A DNA stretch of 64,000 nucleotides from Tubiluchus corallicola (lineage: Eukaryota > Priapulida > Priapulimorpha > Priapulimorphida > Tubiluchidae), in the NCBI GenBank assembly GCA_030141605.1, contig JAQGDQ010000002.1, positions 2,400,501 to 2,464,500 of the forward strand, given 5' to 3'. The notes under the pieces were generated by a model that was not told the DNA's origin, made no database searches, and worked only from the letters and a program-made list of their open reading frames with translations. The translations under genes and the position numbers were made by a program. Positions 58,937 through 64,000 of the stretch are shown piece by piece; position 1 is the first letter of the stretch, and each line of letters starts with the position of its first letter.

Positions 58937-60500
58937 TCTGTGCAAAAGAAGAAATCTTCAATACATGTCAAGGCGTCGGTGTTTCTCGGAGTTTTTTCGG
59001 TTTTACTATGGCCTGTATTGTCCGCTTCTTTTTCTCATAAGCGTTTCTCTTTGTCGTTATAAGAAAGTCGAAACTTTTGCGAATAATAATGAAATACCAA
59101 GTCGCTCTGTAATTTTGAAGTTTGACTTGACAAAAGTCATAGTAACATAAAAACATCCGTAATTGGCCTCACATAATGTTATATTTCGCTTTAATAATTA
59201 ATCAAATCTAAAAATTGTCATAAATTATCAATTATAATTATCAAATTATTGTATGAATCACCACGAAATGCTGTTTACGTTGCAAAATCCCACAGACTTT
59301 ACAGAAAAAAATTAGCACTTTAAAACATTGCATAATGACGAAACTAATAACGTTACTGTAAAAGCTTAATAAATATTCATTATGCGTTAGACAAACATGA
59401 GAAACAAAATTTCTACTAAGAAAATACCTTTATGCAAAGTAGATAAGTATTATTGACTACAGCCATTTTCGCATGACGTTTATGACATTTAACAATTCAT
59501 TAAGTGTTTTACACTACAGCTGCAGCTATTAAAATACCACAAACAGATTTTTAAGCAGTTTAAATAAGCCAGCATGGTTTGTGGCCTCAAGGAATATAAT
59601 TTAAGAGGATGATGCTCTAACACCACAAGTAAGAATAGTAGCAAGCTATCATGTGAAATTAAGTGCACGCAGTAACCAATACTGTTAGTTTGGCTTATAA
59701 AACACTTTTCGGTTGACGAATGTTTGTTGTTTTGCTCACCATGATATTCGTAGACGCTTAAATATGGTTTATTAATGTGTCAAAGACCTAAGTTAAAAAG
59801 TAAAAACAAGAATCGAAAAATTGCATTTCATAAAAATGGCACTTTGCTACTCAGCCATCATGTTTTTAATTTTGTCATGATTATATTAATGTAATAAAAT
59901 TTGAAACACTCTCATATGATTGAGCGTGTATACCCCTGTTTTACTTTTTTGATCTTATAGCACTTTTGTGGTAACGAGTCCGCTTACGATTCATGTTAGA
60001 CCCGTATTGTCATGTGATACATAAGATACATATTAATCTCATGTAATTCTGACTATAACGTACGTAAGGCGATGTCAGTACTAAATGCTACGTCAATATT
60101 GCAGGGCTTCTCAGAGATTTTACTCATTTTCTGTTGGCTAACAAGCTAATTGGTTTCTTTTCTTTATCACCGTGGTTGAGCATCAAACGCGGATCTCCTT
60201 CGTCTACAGTTTCAGCGTAATTAACGTTGTTTTGCTTGTGTGTGGATGATCATTAGACACTGAGCACGAGACCTAGTAATCCACATTCCACAAGCTGTTT
60301 ACGATTTCATTTAAACAGAATCTGTGTTTTGTGAGCGGTGCATCGACTTTAAGATTTAAGAATCTCCGTATCCGGGAAGTTAAAAAATTTAAAGAGAGTG
60401 ACTTGCAATAGATGACACCACTTTCTGTTATATTATTAGAAAACTATTATATTATTATTAGAAGCTGACTTAGCACCTTCGCACATTTAATTTCGATGTT
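58937..60500. other. unassigned AT-rich DNA
   Basis: No supported gene was recognised. Confidence 0.35.
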
Positions 60501-60592
<92 letters not shown>

Positions 60593-60645
60593 GTGCGTGT
60601 GCGTGCGTGTGCGTGCGTGCGTGCGTGCGTGTGTGTGTGTGTGTG
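60501..60645 (+). repeat. (CT)n-(GT)n compound microsatellite
   Basis: CT units run from 60501 to about 60558 with one frame slip, followed directly by GT units with GCGT interruptions to 60645. Purine/pyrimidine strand bias switches at the junction. Confidence 0.95.
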
Positions 60646-61594
60646 AAACAAATTTCACATGATTATAAAATATAATGATATATATATTGTTCTTACGTTC
60701 TTATGTTACCAGGCTGGTTCGAGAATGCCACTACGTCTAAAACTTCCCAGATATTTTTCTCACAGCTGCAAATATGATCAACTTTAGTTATCGATATTTA
60801 ATCAACGATCTTATAAACGCTTCTCAGATTTACAAGTTTGGAGGACATAAAAGGACACTATTTTCCCATCAACATTGTCAGTGACTCTTCGTCAAATTTG
60901 GGTGGGTCTATTAGTTTTGCTGCAAGATTTTTCATTTTTTGGTTTGGATGCCTACCGAGCCAGTATCTTCACTATTTCTGAGAAGTTACTAAGATTTTAC
61001 ACATTTGCTAACTGAAATCATTGATCCATGTTTTCGACCTGTATTGTTGTTCAAATGGTGAAACTACAATTAACCCAGTGCGAGAAACCCGGCCCTACTA
61101 CGAGATCTTAACCTTTCGCATCACAAACCAGCAACTGGGCCATTCTTCTGGCGAATTTCGTATTTGATCAGGTTTGTGGTAAATGGTCAGATAGACAGGA
61201 AGATAAAATACGTGTGGGTCACCTCGTGTATGGGTTTACCAAGTACATTGTGCTTGCTAGTAACCATATTTACCTGCATGTGTTTATACAAAGATTAATA
61301 TTTCAACTTCCTGCCTTGTTATTCAAATGCATACCATTCCAAGATTTCTATTTTAAAGAACACACACCATTTGGCTAGTCGAATTAATAGTTCCTCTTGG
61401 TTGGATGCAAACTCATCTCTTCTTTGGGGGTGGTCCAACGTACAAGCCGGCATCCAACATTTTACAACAGAGCCTACTACAGTTGTAGGCTGTAGAAGTT
61501 AGTGGACAGAAGTTATGTACATATATGAGTTAATTATACACTAGGGAGAGTTATTGCCGGAAAGAGTCGGGAAAGCGAAACTGCCTATGATGGG
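60646..61594. other. unassigned DNA
   Basis: No supported gene was recognised. Confidence 0.35.
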
Positions 61595-61660
61595 CTTCAA
61601 GGCGGGTCACCCATCTTTTAATAACCAAATGCAGGACTGTTTAACTTGCTTAATTAAACA
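61595..61660 (-). mobile_element. 5S-rRNA-like SINE fragment, copy 3
   Basis: Read on the minus strand from 61647: AAGTTAAACAG, then GGTTATTAAAAGATGGGTGA and CCCGCCTTGAAG. The blocks keep the order and spacing of 5S rRNA (AAGCTAAGCAGG, GGTTAGTACTTGGATGGGTGACCGCCTGGGAA). The best-preserved part is the ATGGGTGACC..GCC segment, which belongs to the internal promoter region of 5S genes. Divergence indicates a dispersed derivative. Confidence 0.45.
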
Positions 61661-62775
61661 GTCACAGTGATACCCTCACCTTTGCGTACCCTGCTGTATT
61701 TTGTAGATCATTGTTTGTTTGTTTGCTATAATTGTTTGTCAGCAACTGCAGCTGTTAAGGACAGAAATGGTAGATCAGCATACATTACATTGACTCATGC
61801 CATAACCACTATAGTGGTTTTATAAACGAATATGTTTAATGCATCCTAAGTGAGTGCTTATTTGTAGAGCAACTAAAGACATGAGTTGTAGGGGTAGTTA
61901 TTGTAAAGTGCAACTGTGAGCATCGTAAATTGAAACGCTGCCATTATGAATATGGCAAAATAATTTTTAATATTGTTTTTTTTTCATTTTTTTGTGTTAG
62001 TTTGTAACCACAGACGCGGAGTAGACCGAAATGGGCCAAGAGAAAACTGTAATTAATAAAATAGCCTACTCGGATTCTACTTTGCAAAATGACATTATGC
62101 ATTATTATAGGGCTTGGAAATCATATTTTCCAAAACATGTAATTACAAACTGGTATTGATTGCTTTGATGAACGCAAGGTGTAGAAACACCTTCTCATAA
62201 TTTGTCTTGACGTTTGTATAACTCACTTTTTCGAATAAAATTTGGTGAGTTACCCTTTGTGCTAAGTTTATTAAAATTAGCAATAAATTTGTCATTATTG
62301 TAACTGTGAAGGCTGAATTAAGTTTTGTCTTGTAATGTCACAAAATGACTGTTTCCGTGCAAAATGTTGCACATTTTACTTTTTTATTATCTGAGCAAGT
62401 ATGTTCATTAAGCCACTGAAGAGAGGAACAAAAACTGTTTCTAAAAACCAATAGGAATAGTAATTACGAGCGTTGTTGTCATCAAAGCAAGTCTAATCTT
62501 TAAAATACTTGGCCATATTTACAGATACATCCAAAGGAGGCAAAGTTATTTCTGACAGTGATTATTCTTCAGGATTTTTCTTAATCATTAGAAAGATTCT
62601 GCTCTTGCCATATTTAGCTATCTACTTTCAGTAGGTCTTGTTGATGTGAGACTGAGGTCTTTTGTTTAAATTTCATTGCCTGAGAAGCAAATCAGGTAGA
62701 GTTGCATTCGAATGGAAGTTTGAAGACTTGCAAGAAACTTTTGACAGGCATCAATTGCTTCTAGCATTGTTGAGT
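61661..62775. other. unassigned AT-rich DNA
   Basis: No supported gene was recognised. Confidence 0.35.
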
Positions 62776-62852
62776 TCAGGGCCTATTTCAGGGGGGAAGT
62801 GGGCATACTTCCCCGGGGCCTCACCCTCCAGGGGGTCTCGCGCCGAGGTAAC
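62776..62852 (+). repeat. GC-rich island with perfect 8-bp hairpin
   Basis: GGGGAAGT (62793-62800) and ACTTCCCC (62807-62814) flank a 6-base loop. Further CGGGGCC, CCTCCAGGGGGT and CTCGCGCCGAGG follow. In AT-rich surroundings this composition suggests a fragment of a foreign repeat. The plus frame 62662-62922 crosses it by chance. Confidence 0.5.
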
Positions 62853-63589
62853 ATTATTTTTTTTTGCTTTATGCGAACAGTTCAAAAATCTTCTGGACGC
62901 CAACCAAAGTGTCTCATCTTAACACTGGAACGAAAGAGAAAGAACGTCTGTGTTTAAATCGACTGCGTTTATTTTACGCATGTGGGAGCTATAACAGCCT
63001 TGTTAGGCATTTCTCGTATTTTTCATTTCTGTGAAACGTGCGTTAATAGGTCATACTGTATGCATTATTTTACTGCCGTTAAGCCTTAGACAAACGTATT
63101 ATAGCTATGCACAGCCTTTATAATTGTAATGTTTACTCTAACATTAATTTACAAATATCAAGAAGCTGATATTACGATAGTGTAGGATACCCGTTGTTTA
63201 ATTTAATTCTATAAAATGTTATGATAGTAGGCCTACGTACGACATTCTTACGATTATTACAATCACAAATTCGTATGTATTAGAGTCGAATTGCAGTAAG
63301 AATGATGAACGTATAATAATTGTAAATATATATACAGACATGAAGTACAAATAAGACAATTTAGGATCTATTGATTTCAAATGCTATTAGTTTTATCACA
63401 GTACGGTTTATAATAGTCTTGTGGCATGCCATCAAGTGTTGTAAAGAAACCAAATATTAGTGACAACAGCACAAGCTAAGTGATAAACTAAGTCAATTAT
63501 TTCAAGTCCTGTGTGACTGGCGTTTAATGCTGTAGCTTAATTTTAGACGATTAGGCTTACTTGACACACAGGGCTGCGCACTTATCACT
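62853..63589. other. unassigned AT-rich DNA
   Basis: No supported gene. One TAGGCCTA palindrome lies at about 63229. Confidence 0.35.
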
Positions 63590-63907
63590 TTATAAATGAA
63601 GAAATCCAAATTCGTTCATTTCAATTACTATTACATACTTTGTAAGAATAACGACCCTTGTAGAACCTGGATAAAATTGATTCCCAACATTTTCCATCCA
63701 TGTTATTGCATTGAATGCCGCAAAGTGCGGGTACTGAAATGTTATTCGAGCTGAACTCGGCTCTTCTCCTGATTCAACTATCAATTTTCTTCCTATCATC
63801 GTATGAAATGCGCTGATTTGTAAGAATTTCCGCAAACCATGCTGAATTACGAATTCGTATGGCGCTTTTTCTCTGTATAACGGATGAGTCTTGTGATTCG
63901 CTGCCAT
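63590..63907 (-). CDS. candidate ORF or 5' exon, unknown function (105 aa)
   Basis: The minus frame opens at MAANHKTHPLYREKAPYEFV (63907) and is protein-like in composition: soluble, mixed charge, for example FVIQHGLRKFLQISAFHTMI and GRKLIVESGEEPSSARITFQ. An in-frame CAG/GTTCT near codon 80 (about 63666) could serve as a splice donor, after which the remaining residues (VVILTKYVIVIEM) look like read-through. I do not recognise a family. It is the best host-gene candidate here, but still weak; it may be the start of a gene that continues on the minus strand into the unassigned stretch to its left. Confidence 0.25.
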   Translation of the reverse strand: MAANHKTHPLYREKAPYEFVIQHGLRKFLQISAFHTMIGRKLIVESGEEPSSARITFQYPHFAAFNAITWMENVGNQFYPGSTRVVILTKYVIVIEMNEFGFLHL

Positions 63908-64000
63908 GCACTAACATGACTAAGATTTCATTTGTGTGTTTAGTTATAGATTCACTTATTAAGATTCTGCATATAGCAAAACTTTTTGGAAATCTACCGT

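Overview
The window reads as AT-rich, gene-poor nuclear DNA from an animal, most likely an invertebrate. No long uninterrupted reading frames are packed together, there are no operons or ribosome-binding-site spacing, and no rRNA or tRNA gene can be called. It does hold many microsatellites (CA, TA, CT, GA, ATC/GAT, CAG, TTG), decayed non-LTR retrotransposons of animal type, short inverted-repeat DNA transposons and 5S-rRNA-like SINE fragments. The lineage cannot be fixed from the sequence alone. No confident host protein-coding gene was found. Three open frames (7.7, 47.5 and 63.6 kb, all minus strand) and one at 53.1 kb (plus) are listed only as weak candidates.

Layout. 0-8.8 kb: a 5S-like SINE fragment at the left edge, a pyrimidine-rich tract, then unassigned DNA. 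8.8-9.5 kb: a complete MITE with 'GGTGGCGCA' terminal inverted repeats; a partial second copy lies at 15.3 kb. 12.0-17.65 kb is the most structured part. Four arrays of a degenerate 16-bp unit (core CCAGTGG) occur in alternating orientation (+, -, +, -), three of them clearly mixed with a longer ~65-bp unit. They enclose an L2/CR1-like retrotransposon 3' end and a hAT-like MITE that carries a probable 8-bp target duplication. The arrangement resembles foldback transposons.

18-35 kb: trinucleotide arrays, small tandem duplications, a 176-bp repeat present twice (21.6 and 32.1 kb, 5 mismatches, no gaps), a CAG tract, and a large TA/CA microsatellite block at 34.6-35.0 kb. 38.3-41.6 kb: two diverged reverse-transcriptase fragments of one LINE family facing each other tail-out, the plus copy with the FADD catalytic motif and four frameshifts. 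Both end in (AAATC)n tails, as does a third unrelated-looking body at 42.8 kb.

42-64 kb: two more 5S-like fragments (44.1 and 61.6 kb), a snapback MITE family (48.9, 49.1 and 58.0 kb), a 501-bp MITE with ~141-bp inverted repeats (56.1-56.6 kb), a 54-bp tandem duplication, GA/GGGA and CT/GT arrays, and a GC-rich hairpin at 62.8 kb. The window is best read as a graveyard of nested mobile elements in an intron or intergenic region.
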